A stretch of 64,000 nt of DNA, from the NCBI GenBank assembly GCA_963377175.1, contig CAUJNA010000454.1, positions 141,066 through 205,065 of the forward strand, written 5' to 3'. This stretch comes from Effrenium voratum (taxonomy: Eukaryota; Sar; Dinophyceae; Suessiales; Symbiodiniaceae). Positions 1 to 33,470 of this stretch are shown here, in pieces (position 1 is the stretch's first letter; every line of letters starts with the position of its first letter). The position numbers and the translations under genes were made by a program. The notes below the pieces were generated by a model. The model did no database searches and had not been told where the DNA came from. It was given only the letters and a program-made list of their open reading frames with translations.

Positions 1-3000
1 TGTACAACTGGAACTGGGGGCCTCGGTGGACATGGGGATTTGCCTGAGAAGGCAGTTCACCCCAACTGCGGCAGAGCCCTCCCCAAAACAGGGCCGGAGC
101 ACAGAGACGTAGAATCACCAGCACTACCAGCATTACCAGCATCACCAACATCACCAGACTCAGCTCACCTCCTGAACTCACCTGCACCGCCAGCATCACC
201 TGCATCACCAAACTCAGCTCCACCAGCACCGAACTCGCCAGCATCCCTTGCATTATGCTCACCTGCACCAGCATTACCACATCACGAGCATCACACGGAT
301 CATATGTGTCGGCATTACCTGCATCACCTGTACCACCAGCATCACCTGATGATGGTGACAGCAAGCAGCCACAGCTAGCCACAGCTGGCGTGTGGCTCAA
401 TCATTACAACTGGCTGGCATAGTCCAGCAAAAACTAAAAAAGCACGCGTACCGTGGCATTTGTGTTGCTGAGTCTCCGTTTGAGGCCTTGAACAATAACA
501 AGTAATTCGGCCGCTCTTGTGGCTTTGCCAAACAATTATGGAAACGAAACCCCCAACCCCAATGGCTAAGCGCGGGGAACAGCTTTTTGAGCAGGAGTCA
601 ACATCTGCCAGGGCACATCCTTGCTGATTGGCACCGATGTAGTGCAGTGCCTCGGTCAGTCAGTCAGTCTGAGAATCACTACATCTCTCAAAGACAAATC
701 ACATACAAACATGTTGCATGGTGCTTGTTGCAGCATCAAAGTCCCCCATCGGTCGCTTCACCCCAGATCAGTAAAAGTAAAACTTATCTAGTCGAGGGTG
801 GGCCAGTGAGAGAGTCTACAACCTTTCACGCCGACAAACAGCAGTGAGCCCCAACCAATTCCAGCTTTGGACCTCACGTTATCAGAAAACACACCAAACC
901 GGTTTTGATTGCCAAAACCGAAACCCCACATGCAAAAATGTGATTGCAACATGTGAATGCAAGTTGCCCTCCAATCTGAAATTGCAAACTTCAAAAAAAC
1001 TAACCGGCTGCACTTAGATCCTCATTTTTGCGCGTGGCAAATGCCAATCGGACAAGGACAGAGGTGCCCTTGGGAGGGGCGACATGTCATCAAGGACATG
1101 TCATCAAGGGATAAGCCTATAAGCCTAGACCCAGCACCTCCCGCGCCCCCTTTTCCCATCACCAAAGAGGCACCCTATGACTTTGGCCTTCTGTCCAAAA
1201 CCCCCAAAACCCCCAAAACCCCCAAAACCCCCAAAACCCCCAAAACCCCCAAAACCCCCAAAACCCCCAAAACCCCCAACACCCCCAAAACCCCCAAAAC
1301 CCCCAACACCCACCCACCCACCCCCACCCCCCCCACTCACCCCGCCCACCCACCCACCCACCCAGCCACCCACCCAGCCACCCACTAGCACCCAGCCCAC
1401 AGCCGGAGGCACAAGTCCCGGCCGTGTCGGCCCAGCGTGGCCAAGATCTCGTGGGCCAAGACCATGGGACTCGACTCCACCACCTCCCCTGAGCCGCTCC
1501 CTCGACCTACCGTTTTCAACCCGGGCCAAAGGGGGGGAGGAAATTTTTGCAGGTGTCCTCATCTCAAAGTTGCCAACCCACCCACCCCCCAAAAAAACAA
1601 GGAAAGGGGATGACGTGCCTTTAAGCTTCTGTGATGCCTGAAGTATGCACCCTCTGCAAGTCTATGTGATCCAACGTCCCCCACCACCATGACCGGATGT
1701 GCAGCAGCCCCTGCTGCCTGAAAATCTTGACAAATTCGACAGCCACACGACGGATCACACTGGTCAGCTGATTGGTACCGGCAAGGTACCCTATCAAAAG
1801 GGTGTGACCTGAATTGACAATCCAAAGCTGGTGCAAAGGCGCCCTCTCCGGTCAACATGCCTGCACTGGGACGCGCCTGTCACAAATCCAACGTTTCAAA
1901 ATGACAGCATGGATTTCATTTTTAAAGGGAGGTTTCAATACTTGGAAATATCCATCTGCCGCCAGAGCAAACCCTGTTTTAAAGAAATGACCATTCCTAT
2001 TTGCCCGGAGACCGTGTGAGTCTCCTGATGGTGAGTGCCCCTTCTTACTGTTGATTTTACACTTTTCATTTGAGTAAGAAACTGCGCTTCACCGCCATTT
2101 GCAATGTTGGTCGATGCGTCTGTGTCGCAACAAACTCAAGACGCTTGGGAATCAGAGACGCTCCCAACAAAGTCAGGTGTTCCTTTATTCTGGAAAGCAT
2201 CCCCTGAGCTTCACGAGGCATCCTCAAAATAACCAAGAGCCAGTCATGTCCCACTTCCCTTCGTGGTTTCCCTCTCATCTGAGGGGCCGTTCTCGTGCGG
2301 CAGGCTCCAGAACCTCTGCGTCTGCTCCGAGGGCAGGCGCGCATCGAAGGGTGCGAGGTCTACTCGCCGCGTATGCCCTCGCATCACCGGGGAAGTCGCC
2401 ACACCCAAAAACTGCCGAGGGGAAAAAGAGAACCCCCGCAGCACCAAGGGCGCTCTGGTTTGAAACGAGGAAACCACAAGAACTGTCAACAGGGAAACAA
2501 ATCGTTCGACTGAGCATGTCCGTGACCGGCCAGCACCAGAAACTCAGCGGAGCTTGCAATTTTGATGTGTCTGCTTACAAACACTCGTTTTTTTTCCAAG
2601 CTCTAAAGACCCAAAAAAGATCGCATCACGAACATCTCCAGATCTCAATCTCATGGCTCTTCCCATATCGGCGGGGTTGGACCAACCCCTATGCTCACGG
2701 TGTTTAGCCAAAAGCAGGAAAATCCAGACCCCCGTGCCCAGGTCTCGTTGCGGCCCAGGCGCGCAAGAGAATGCGCACAGACTCATTGGCTTGCGGGTCG
2801 TCCAGGATTTCTACCTTGGGGTGGAGTCCGTTTCGCTGCTAATATCATCTATTTGGGCAAGAACACTCCCCTCCGAATCAAGAATCGAACCCCAAAAAAA
2901 GGTCACCCAAAAAAAACGATTCCTCTAAACATGAGTCCTTTGGGATTCTATGTCTTCAGGAGGATACTATCATTCAGGACGAAATGGAGCCCTATGAAAC

Positions 3001-3470
3001 AAAAAACATGATGACGTCGCGCACAAGACCCGGCTCCAAAAATTCCCCCCCTAAAAGATCGGCCAAGCGGTCCAAGTCCCGACCAAGTCCGGTCAAATTC
3101 CCTCACCAATCAAATCTCCCCTAAAAAGTCCCCTCCAAAAACCTGCCAAATCCCCTCTAATCCCCCTTGAAACAAGCAAAAATATTGCTAGAAACCAGTC
3201 AATTCCCTAGAAATCTGCACCTTCGCGTGGCCCAAGCCCACTGCCATTCTGTAGCTCTCTGCGGCTCTCGTTCTGGCCCTTGAAGCCATGTGAAAACGCG
3301 CGGACATGCATCCCCCCTCTACCTTGGAAACCAGCTCACGCATTTCTGCGCCGGCTCACTCACTCTAACAAACACACTTCAAGGCTAGCTAAAACACAGC
3401 AAAGACCTCAAAGCCAGCCAACTGGGAAGCAGAAGGTTTAAAGGTCGCAACAGTTGCGGCAGTCTTGACC
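1..3470. other. Host DNA without recognisable genes
   Basis: Begins with a CACCAGCAT-like triplet-rich minisatellite (about 120-350) and contains the C5A4 array and a CCCA-rich tract at 1,195-1,390. Open frames here follow repeats or are short. No RNA gene or mobile element was recognised. Confidence 0.5.
1195..1312 (+). repeat. CCCCCAAAA tandem array
   Basis: About 13 near-perfect copies of the 9-bp unit CCCCCAAAA, grading into CCCAC/CCCAGCCA repeats to about 1,390. The C/G strand asymmetry is extreme. It resembles the C4A4 telomere repeat of some ciliates, but it is internal and has five Cs. Confidence 0.9.
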
Positions 3471-3525
3471 TTGAAAGCATCAGTCACTTGTTTTGCACGG
3501 AAACAATTCTGGGGTCAGTATCCGA

Positions 3526-3845
3526 TTAAGAAAACTGGAGGCACGGTCTGGCCTGCTTTGCACTTGCCACTTGCTGCTGGGTTGCCACCATCCAGTCCTT
3601 GCCTTTGAACTTTGGCAGCTTCGAGTGGATAGGAACACCGGGAGGGACAAGTCTCTGGTATAGATAAACCTCGGGAGCCAGGCGGATATCCAGCGAGCCG
3701 ATTGCCAAGCCCCGTCCGGACAGGTCTCGCAGCTCTCCCCATGGTGTCTTAACATAGGGAACCTCAAAAAGGGCCGAAACTCCAAGAAATACGCGCAAAA
3801 TGGTTGCACCGACAAAATGCTTCTCCCCCAACTTCCGATTCCCGG
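3526..3845 (-). CDS. Unassigned open exon-like stretch
   Basis: About 100 codons stay open on the minus strand, including LRDLSGRGLAIGSLDIRLAP and EVYLYQRLVPPGVPIH. The amino-acid mix looks like protein rather than translated repeat. I recognise no family, and the exon limits are not evident. It could be part of the gene above or of another gene. Confidence 0.25.
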
Positions 3846-6800
3846 AACAGCTGAAGAAAAAAAACAAGCTTAGAAAAGGGTCCCGTACCTGTCTTGTCCC
3901 TGACAATTCTATATGGCTGTGGTGTTTCATTGGTTTCCCTTGAAAACCCAAAAGGGTGCCGAGCTTCATTTCAGCCCAGGTGCTATCCCCAACCACTGCC
4001 CCCCCCCCCCCCCGTAATTCTCCGGAGCGCTATCCGGCAACTAACTTCTCAGCTGTTGGGAAAAACAGAAACCCCACTCTACGCACATACCTTCCTGTCC
4101 AAGATGCCCCTCCCTCAGCGGCGTCCCACCAGGACCCCGCTTCGAAGTAGCTGCCGGGGGCGAAGAAGGTTCGCCCCTTCTTCATGGAGACTCGGTGCAC
4201 ACACCCAAGACAAAGGCCTTGCATGCCCCAGATAAAAGCGTAGATAGCGTGGGTACCTCAAAATTGGGGTTTCGGCTTCCCCTTAAAATGCCGGAAAAGG
4301 TGCCCGCAATAAGACCAAGCCAGACTTGACGAAATGTGACTCTTCCTAAAGCCGTGGCTTTAACCGGGCGCCAGACACTCCAAGTCCTCGCAGTCGCCGG
4401 CATCGCTGCAGTAAACCTCTTGAGGTTGTGGGAGCCGCAGAAACGCAGAAGGAATTGCGTGGAGTTCGGGGGAAGTCCACAATACCCAAATCGGACTCCC
4501 GGTTATACAGTCCATCGCTCACATGTACCATCATCGACACTCCTTTGGTGATTGCTCGGGTCGACGAGCAGTGAAAGGGCTTTTCCTCACCATCTTACAT
4601 ATGCCAATAGCACCAGTTCAGGCCTCTGCCCTTGACTATGTCATGCATGAATCTGCTGCCAAACCTGAAACTCAAGAAACCACATGTCAACAGTGTGAAA
4701 AGGATGTTTCCCGTAAAAGCAACGTGCTCGCGTCGGGACGAACCGCCCAAAAAAAGGCCGCCTGCTGATGGCTGCGTCGAACCTGAGACAGATTCTGCAA
4801 ATTGCCAGGCTTTGGGCCAAGAAGCGAGTAAAAGAGTGGCGACAAAGGAAGAAGGGCGAGAGGAGCAAAGAAAACACACACGGAGGATGGCGAAGTGAAG
4901 CGCGGCGATGCAAGACGTTTAATGGGGTTGCCAAATACGGGGCCCCAAAATAGTTGGTGTCCAACTAGTGAATTGTAAATCAATCACAGACTCAATAGAG
5001 GCCATAAAGGGACACCGTTGCACCAGACCTTTTCAGGTACATGGCACAATTCCCTTGTGAGGAAGAGCTGCACAAATGAGCGTGCTTCAAACTGGGACCC
5101 CAAAACAAATGTGCGGGCTTTCCTTTTGGTCTCCCTTCCAAGGAAGGGAACAGGCTACCCTCAATAAATACACGCCCAAACCCGGAGAATCCATGGGTCA
5201 AAAGCCAAATCGTACCCCCCGTGAGCATCCCCACTAAAATTGGTTCTAAAATGGGTGGTGAATTCACCCACCCCAAAATGGGACCCCAAAACGGCCTAAC
5301 GACAACCACAGCCATCTAGTTTCACGCCGTAAGGCACCGGCCATGGTGCCATCCTCTTCCACGGCCACTGCGCACGGCCCGGAGCTCCGCTTGAAGATCG
5401 GCGGTCTGCCGGACAGGGACCAAAAAAACGGGGGGAGGGGGGTCCCTGTTAACCACACAGAAAAGGGAAAAAAAGGTACCAACAAGATGTGCCCATTTTG
5501 TGGATCCCCTTGCAGCCCAAGACAAAGCACCTTGCCCCAAGGAGGGCAGTTTGGGTTGGTTTTGCACACCAATCCAGCGGCAAAGGAGACCGAAAGAGCA
5601 GCCCAAAAAAGTGCGCCCCCTTTCAAGAATCCCCAAGGTCCGGGTCAGAACTGGCAAGCCGTAGCCAGAACCGGCAAGCCGTAGTCTAGCAGTCTAGCAG
5701 TACCTCCCCACTCTCTTCAGGGATCCTTCTCTACGAAAAGATCCTCAAAACCCGGCAAAATTGGGGGGCGGTGTGTGAAAAGAATGGCTGAGAAGGTGAA
5801 GAGAATGGAGCCGCCCGTAAGGGCGAACAAACTCCACTGACTAAGACGGGCGGGCGGCGCCTTCCTTCGCCGAAGGCCTCTTGGATCTTCCCCTGCGCCT
5901 CAGGTCGGAACAGGACGAGCTTGGCTTGTGACCGGTGGATTTTGGAGAACTACTGTAAATCCAATCCGCACCACTTGGGATAGATGAAACCCCACAAAAT
6001 AATGGGGCAAACCACCTACCAACTGGGGCAGGATATTGTGAATCCAGAGAAGGAGTATGAACCCGGTGAGTCAAGGCAACAAAGCCCACAGAGGTGGTCC
6101 AGTCCGAAAATGCGGCACTGACCTGCAAGGGGCGAGGCAAAATCCTGCTCCTTGACCCAAGCTGTTTGACAGATTCCCAGTTTGCCAGTGTTCCGGCATT
6201 CAACCGTGCCTTCAACGGCCTGATGGTGGCTCCAACCGGTGCTTCCATTCTGGATAGCCCTGAAAAGGACAGAAACACCTCCAAACGTCCTCCCCAGTCA
6301 TAGGGGGGTTGCAACACCCTGAAATGCATCACGTTCCTCTTGGCTACATCAGAAGGGGGGGTGGAATGCCAGAACATCCAAGGGCTATTCTGACTGCGCC
6401 CGGCCTTCTCTATTTCAGCGATGGGCAGGCTCTCTTCAGGCGACCACAGCACCGATATGCCTGCGAGGCCAAACAAACCCCAACGAGTCTATCCAGACTA
6501 AATCGGAGCAAACCCTGAAGCAAAGAACTGAAGTGGCGGACTTGTGGCACATGCTGATTGCACAGCCCAAAGAAAAATTGGGTGGGCCACGACAGTACTT
6601 GATCTGCAAGTCGACATCTCTGCACAAATCCCAACGTACGCATGCCTCATCTCACCCCCAACCGCATCGACCCAGGGTATCCGTTTGGAGAATCCGATGA
6701 CAGCGGTGACTAGAACCAAACTTAAACCTTGGTTGGTGTCGTCAGTTTTCCATGAATCTGTCCGTTTCAACCGACCCATGTGCCACGGTCAATGTTTGTC

Positions 6801-6940
6801 GCGTGCCATGCTCTTTTGGAAACTGGGTGAGCGTGTCAGCCGCCTTACGGATCATGGTGACTATGGGCAATGCAAAAGTTCTCCAAGAACTCCCAAAACT
6901 GCAATCCGAATTGGGTCAAAAGGACGTCGTCTTAAGCGGC
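3846..6940. other. Host DNA, no recognisable gene
   Basis: Includes a C-run near 4,003. Scattered open frames on both strands have no recognisable motif. Probably intron or intergenic sequence. Confidence 0.4.
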
Positions 6941-6948
6941 GAGCAAAC

Positions 6949-7046
6949 CATATCTCCGGCGCCTGCGCCGGGCAGGTGCCAAACAAGGCCACCGGGCGCA
7001 AGGTGCTCCTTCGTGACCGTCTGCCCACAGGGGCTCAACACTTGGC
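6949..7046 (-). CDS. Candidate exon, possibly rpoC2 C-terminal region
   Basis: A block beginning QVLSPCGQTVTKEHLAPGGL and ending GAGDM is flanked by CTCAG|GC and ATG|GTTTGC. The V..G..V..G.L pattern could be the last sandwich-barrel segment of beta'', but the match is weak. Confidence 0.35.
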
Positions 7047-7049
7047 CTG

Positions 7050-10000
7050 AGACAGGCTGGGTGTGCTTTCTGAGGGTCTTTTGGGGGTTGGCTTAAAGGG
7101 AAGGCAAAAGGACAACCACGATTTGTGGGTCCGATTTTGGTGCAAAGGCAAAGCAAACGAAAAACTGAAAAACAGGTTGGGGGTCCGAAACCCATCTTTT
7201 TGACACATACTCAAAAAGGTCTTTGTCTCCTCAAAATCAGCGGCTCCCTCCATGAACAGGAAGCTCGAGATCTATTGCGAGTGGCAGGCGAGAAAGATCC
7301 CTTTGGCGCTTGGGCCATTGGTAGGGCTTTGTCTAAAGGCTTTGCCTTTTGATGAGACAACTCCGAATGCTGTTTTGCTCTTCCATGGCATGCCAAGAGT
7401 CCAGATCCATGTCCCGTTAGTCTCCCTTTAAGATTGGGCTCAAGTTGTTTCAGCCGTGGCATCCAACATGGCCGCGAGCTTTGGCTGTGTGTCTTTTCAG
7501 GCCCGTGTGTGAGTGAGACACTAGGCACTGGTCAATCAATCCTTCCTGCATGCTTTCAGGGCTCGTCAATGCCTTTCAAGTGTGGGGCTCCCGGAGTGAA
7601 GCCACTTGCCCAAACCAGGCGGACAGATCGAAAAATGCCACGGCAAGAAGTGAGCGCTCGGCAGGGTTCTTATCTGGCGAAAATGCACAGGTGTACTTGC
7701 AAGTACCTTTGCCACTGTCGAATCTTGAGGTTCAAAGCATGGCTTTCCTTGGCGTACGGAATCTTCCTTCTCTTGGCAAGATAAGGGGAGCTTCTTGAAA
7801 GGGTCAGTCACTCGTGCCTTGGCGTATTTTCTACCCCCGCTTTTCGCGGCCTGTGCCCGAGGAGGGTGGGTCGCACATGGTGGTGACCGCGGACCCCGTC
7901 ACCTGGCAGAACGGAAGAAACTCCGCGGTCGCTTCGGTTCCCTTTCAGGGCTGTGTTGAAATTTTGGAAAGGGAAACCAAAGGGACACATCCGATGCTGT
8001 TCCAGTGCGAGTCAACGGGTCAGAATCGTCGGAGATCATTTGGCACCGCTGTTGCCGGTGTCAACATTCCCTTTGTGCGCAACGCAGACCCATGAACGAG
8101 CATCCAGAAAGTGTCCTTTAAATGCATGGGGGCAAAAGCAACAGTGACCGCGACAGTTGAGCTCGAAACGCGCAGTGCGCTTCCGAGCTCCTCTCGGACA
8201 CTCGCAATCAGCCCAGTTCTGGGTGCTCGGATCAAAGCTTGCTCCCATGGACTCAAGTCGCTTATGAGTTCTTCGCAGCAGAAAGCAACACCCAACGATC
8301 TGCTCGTTCAAGAACTCGACACCTGGAGCTTGCTCGTCAAAAAAGTGGCCGTTCATTTGTAACTGTGTTAGTCTTGACAAATGTCTCACGTCGCGGCAGA
8401 ATTTGCAGCTGGATGCTTTGTGGTGAAAACCTCCTCATTTAATCCTCATGTGACCATGTGACCAGGGCCAGGAACATGGCTCCGACCAGTTCCCAACACA
8501 AAACACCTGTCAACCCCCAAGGTCTAGGTCACCAAATTGTATCGTTTTCAGGCGCCTGCGTCAGGACCCGGACGCATTTCGGCGCTTCTGGCTTCGGCGC
8601 ACGGAGCTCTGCCGCGGCGCTCTTTGCGCTCCGCACCGCCTGACGAGCCGCTTTCCCAAGGGGAAGATTCCGGGTTCAAGCCCAACCCTTGAACAAAAGG
8701 GCCGAAGGCTTTGTCTGGCGTGGAACTGGGTACCGAATATCAATGAATCTGCCCAACAGGCGACAGGCATTGTCCAGGGGTGGGCGTTCCACAACTGGAC
8801 TACTCCGTCGCCCTGTTATTCAAACTTGATTACTACCCGAAGGCTGCGCGTCCCGAGTATTTCACTCCGAAGCTCAGTGGTTCAGGGCGAAACACTGAAA
8901 TCCGGGTTGAAATTTGCCCCACCACGCGGCAAGCTAATTTTGGGCGCGTCAGTGGGAGAAGCCCCACCCGCATGCTCATCGCAATCCATGGCGAGCCGTC
9001 GCCTTCTTCTGCCGTGAAAACATTTTTTGAGAACGCGTAAACCGGTAACTTTGACAACGGCAAATGGTAAGACACATTGCCGGGATCCTTGTAGGGACCT
9101 GGGAAAACGCGACACCAGGCGACGCGCAAAGGGCTGCACACAAATCGATTCTGTCTCTTACAGGTGAATCTATGCCCGTTCAAGGTCACACCTACAACCC
9201 TTCAGGGCGCCTACGACCCTCAAACCCCATGGTAAGCCACGACCCCTTTCGCACTTTGGCCGAATACAAAGGTATTACCCAAAGCGCGTGGAGAACGCCG
9301 ACCAATTGCGAAACTACACATGAAGCGCCAGGTGCTCCCAACTTGCATGGGAGCGCTGGGAAAATCGCATAAGCAACACAAACCGTCGAACCCTTGAGCT
9401 TTTGAGCTTTTGCCCACTCAAAACGTCCGGCCTGGTATGTCGAGGTACTATTGAAGGGACCTCTAAGAAAGTAACCGTCGCATGTTTCGCCCACGTCAGA
9501 GAGACACACTCAGCTGCCTTAACCCACCTCGCTTTGGCCGTCACTTCATGGTCCTCCTGCAAGCCGCTTCTCCGACATTCAATGAGAGTCCTTCCTTGCC
9601 TTTGCCATTTGTTTTTGGAGTATATTCCATGGGTCGGCATGTTTCATACCTCATGTGGTGACACTTGCGCAGCGTAAGGCATCACTACTAAATGCTTGGG
9701 GTACGTGCACACACACAAAGAGAGATATACATGTGCACACGTCTTGCCAGGACATGCATGTCAAAGTCGCATTTCACGCACCTCGCCGCCATGTTTGCAT
9801 GTTCGCCGCGTATCAAGCTGCCATCAATTGCGTACTGACGGGTATTTTTCTGCGGGCATTGGATACTTTTCAAGCAACCCGCAGAACTAGAAAGTGTGAC
9901 CTGCGAAGATGTGGCTGTGGGTCAAAACCAATGGTACCATTTTGGGGTAGGTGCACCACCCAGTTTAGTCTATTTTAGTGGGGATTCTAATGTTCACTGG

Positions 10001-12500
10001 GGGTACGGGGTTTTGACCCATGGCCATGTGCTTGCACCATGACTCCCCAAATTTCTTGGCATGCTCCTCCAGCAGCTCTTGAGGGATGCTGCAGGCGGCC
10101 CGGTACTCCCTGGCACTGGCCTTCGGGCGGTTTGGTTTCACAAGCCCACTGCACTATGTCAATATGTTCTTTCAGACATACCTCCGCAATGGAAAAGCAA
10201 CGAGTTGGAAGAACTGGAGCTGAACAGCAAACAGTCTCGTGGAAACAAAGCAACACTATGGCTCATCTGGAAACCGACAGTGGTACATGCAAGCAATTTG
10301 ACTGACAATCCCCCTTTTAGTTGGTCTTAGACCTTTAACTGACCGTGGCACTTGTTTGACACTTTTTTCAGGGGCGGACTTCTTTGCAAGAACATGGCTA
10401 ATGTGTGTCTGCGCGGCCGTGCCAGTGTGAATTGGGTGTTGACAACTTGCCTTATACGTTTTGCAGGAAGCAATGGCATTGCTCAGGGACAAAAGCAACA
10501 CTGGAAAACTAAACAACTTATTACACAACTTAAGATAGCTAATCCACGGTAGAATGTTGACAGGGGTCTTTTGCAATCACATAGGCGCTTGACATGCCAG
10601 CTCCTCGCCTGAAAAAAGGCAAATGGGACCCGCTATGTTCCGCAATTGGCAGATGTACGAAACAGCTAAAATGCGCTCTAGAGCCCTGGCTTGTGAAGAG
10701 TGGTCACGCAAGAGGAAAAATCCGGCTGTACTGCAGACGTTTCACGTACTTTCGCACACACACACACACACACACACACATGTCCGATGTTTCGTGTTCC
10801 GCCAAGTAACCAACGCGTATCACGCAAGTGTTTGGCCACTTGCCTGCAGCATTGGCCCGCGGTTCTGTTCTGCAAGGATGAGTTTCGCCCGCTGCCGTTT
10901 TGCTGAGCTTAGACGGGCTGTGGTGCTTGCTTGGTGAACGCAATTGCCCCCCCCCCCCGGACCCCCGGACCCCCTTCTCGCAAAAAGAGAAAGGTCCCGA
11001 GGGTGAAAAATGCGGTTTGACTGGCGGTCGATTCAGGGCCTCTCACCTTTTAGTTGATAGAAACCGTGATGCCTCCTTGCAGGACTAGACTTCATCTCGA
11101 AAGGGCCCTCCCCCTCGAGGAATGTTGAAACACAAGAGGAATGATCACACGAGTTGCCCGTGTGAACCGGGTTTCGCAAAGGGCTTTTTTTTTTTGTGGA
11201 CAAGCTGGTGAGCAGGAATCCAGATGCTTAGCATACAAAGGGGCCAGGAGTACCTCCAATGACTTCTGACCCACGGCTGAAGGCAGTCGGATTCCGAAAA
11301 ATGGCTGCCAATGGGGCTCCCAATGAGCACTACGCACTCCATGAACCAAACCAACCGATCCGAGCTTCGCCCTCAAGCTCTAGGGAGTCGAAGTCGCTGC
11401 GCAGGCACAACGTCTCCTGCGCGAAGTCAAGTACCATGTGACACAAAATCCAATGCTACCTGGCCATGGAGTGAACTAAGTGCCTTTTTCAAAGCAACCT
11501 GGCCATTTCCTTTTTCAAGTCCCAAAGCCAGTAAGTATCTTTCCTTTTTCATTTTGCTACCTGCATCTAATGCTAGGTCACAACCCCCTTTCTGAGGCGA
11601 GGTGAGGTCAGTTCGGCCCCTGGGCAAACTTCAGTCTGGAAACTCACCATTTGGGGGCTCTATGTGCTGCCCGACGGCCGCTTTTAGGGCAAATGCTCAG
11701 ACTGCCGTGGTTGACTCTCAGCCACGTCAATCTGCCGGGTAAAATCGGGAGCCCTTTTGGGTCCCTCAAAGTGGCTGGTGTTCCTTTTAGACTTCCGTTG
11801 AAACCACCAAAAACTGAGACAGGCATGGGATAGTTCGTAGTAAGCTCGTGTTTTCACTTGCATCGGCGCACGTCCCCAAACTCATCCCCCCCTGGAAAAC
11901 AGTCTGACAACGAGCTTGAGACTTTTGATGACGGCTTCATTTCTCTTTCCGTTCTATGCCATGAACTAAAACTTGACACATCTCCGTCCTTGTCGGCCAC
12001 GGTGCGGGGCGGCTCCTGACGTGTCTGCCCATTTGAAACCCTCCGAACCACACGCCTTGCCTCCTCCAATGCTTTCCAAAAAAAGTCATTGATACAACAA
12101 CAAAGCCGGGCAGCTCAAAAATGTAGGGCTGCCGAATTAGACCTTCCATAGTTTTGAGGAAATGAGTATGAGGACTTGTCAAGTCCTTTCGGATCCTAGA
12201 AGGATTAAGGATTGCCTGAAACCGCCCAAGCAACTCTGAACCCGTCCTTCCAAAGGCCTGCTTTGCCAAGTCTTCCCTTCCATCGGCCTCCATCAGCCCG
12301 GTTTCCCACATTGCCACCCTTTACCAATCCGATCCCTGGGATCGAAAAGAGGGCGAACCCGGTGTCTTGAGTCCCCGAACAAGGGATTCAGTTCTTCCCT
12401 TTCAAATCCACCGGTTCCCTCCCTCCAAACGTGGCACCTGGAAGATCGCTTTCTTGAACCTTCCCACGGGAAACCCACCCTTTCGCACTCCATCCGATCC
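7050..12500. other. Host DNA, probably introns or intergenic, apart from one candidate exon
   Basis: Contains a CA dinucleotide run at about 10,757-10,780 and C-runs near 10,950. Nothing apart from the 10,025-10,120 block looked like an exon. Confidence 0.4.
10025..10120 (-). CDS. Candidate exon, possibly rpoC2
   Basis: An open 32-codon block reads ASAREYRAACSIPQELLEEH and ends KFGESWCKHM. It is flanked by GAAG|GCC and a GC donor, the same junction style as the rpoC2 exons, and it lies on the same strand. I recognise no RpoC2 motif in it. Its start phase does not match exon 16, so at least one exon would be missing between them. Confidence 0.35.
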
Positions 12501-12504
12501 GATC

Positions 12505-32377
<19,873 letters not shown>

Positions 32378-33329
32378 ATTTCACTTAACTTACTTAGCAT
32401 TCCAAAGGCTTTGGAAAGGAACCTAGCGATCCGCAAAATGGAAACCACAGGTCATTTGAATGCTTTACCAGCTGGGCCTCGTTTAAAGTCGGGAAGGCCA
32501 CTGGGAAGGATCTAGACTAAAACGGATGAAGCGCATTCCCCGCCACCCAACAACCTGGACCGCACGAAGACCGTGCAGCCGCTAAGCCCACGTTCATCCT
32601 CTATGAAAGGTGAACAGCAAACGCATTGATGCTGGAACATCGCAATAAAATAGCAACTCTGGATGGTCTCAACAAACCGATTAACATGGATCCTTGTTTT
32701 TGTCACTTTGACTGCCGAGCAACTATCACCTACAAGTAGGCATCAAAGGAATGAAAACTGAAAAACCCTTCCAACCGATGCTTTGCGTTTGCCTAGCAGC
32801 AGGTCTGCCGGAACCCGCGCAAACCGAAGGGGTCCTCGGAGGCTGATGCATCCCGATGGACACGCACACTCGCTCGCACCCAACATAGATTGCCAAGCTG
32901 GGATGCGCTCCAATACAAAAGTGCAGAATGCCAGTTGCCCAATTTCAGGGAACATTGAAGGAGAAGAAATGTCGCTGGCCGAATTTCAAAAAGGCGCATT
33001 TGCTTTGGGCATAACTGAATGGGCGACAAAATCACAACAAGGGTGATCCTATAACCCACTCATGCCAGTATCCAATGTTCTGCCACCTTTGCGTAAATTG
33101 CGCTCACTCCGAAGGGCAATAGTCTGCTGGCTCCCTTTTGTTGGGCGAGGGATGTGTCGTGCTTTCCGTCTTGCCTGTCTCGCACCTTTGTAGATTGGAA
33201 CCACCATTGCAATGGTTAAACTTGGTGGTCTCATCGCATCATCGGCACCATTGGTTGTCTCATCCGCGGAGCCCTCGTGGAAAAACTGGTGGCGTCCCCC
33301 AAAGCATAGCCTCAACATATGACAAACGC

Positions 33330-33470
33330 GTATGTATATGTATATATATATATGCACATAATTTATACATATATATATATGTATATACATATATGTATTA
33401 TTAGATTGCATGATATTATGTTATATATGTATATATTCGGACAATATATATATATATATATATTCACGTT
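33330..33470. repeat. TA-rich microsatellite
   Basis: Several runs of TATATA within about 140 bp, very unlike the GC content around them. Confidence 0.85.

Noticed and set aside
1125..1641. Pro/Lys and Gly/Phe repeat frames of about 150 codons
   Set aside because: Translations of the C5A4 array.
6090..6300. Minus-strand blocks considered as an rpoC2 exon
   Set aside because: Two frames looked plausible, neither matched the family, and the order did not fit.
8640..8700. tRNA-like sequence with GGTTCAAGCCC
   Set aside because: No acceptor, D or anticodon stems could be folded around it.
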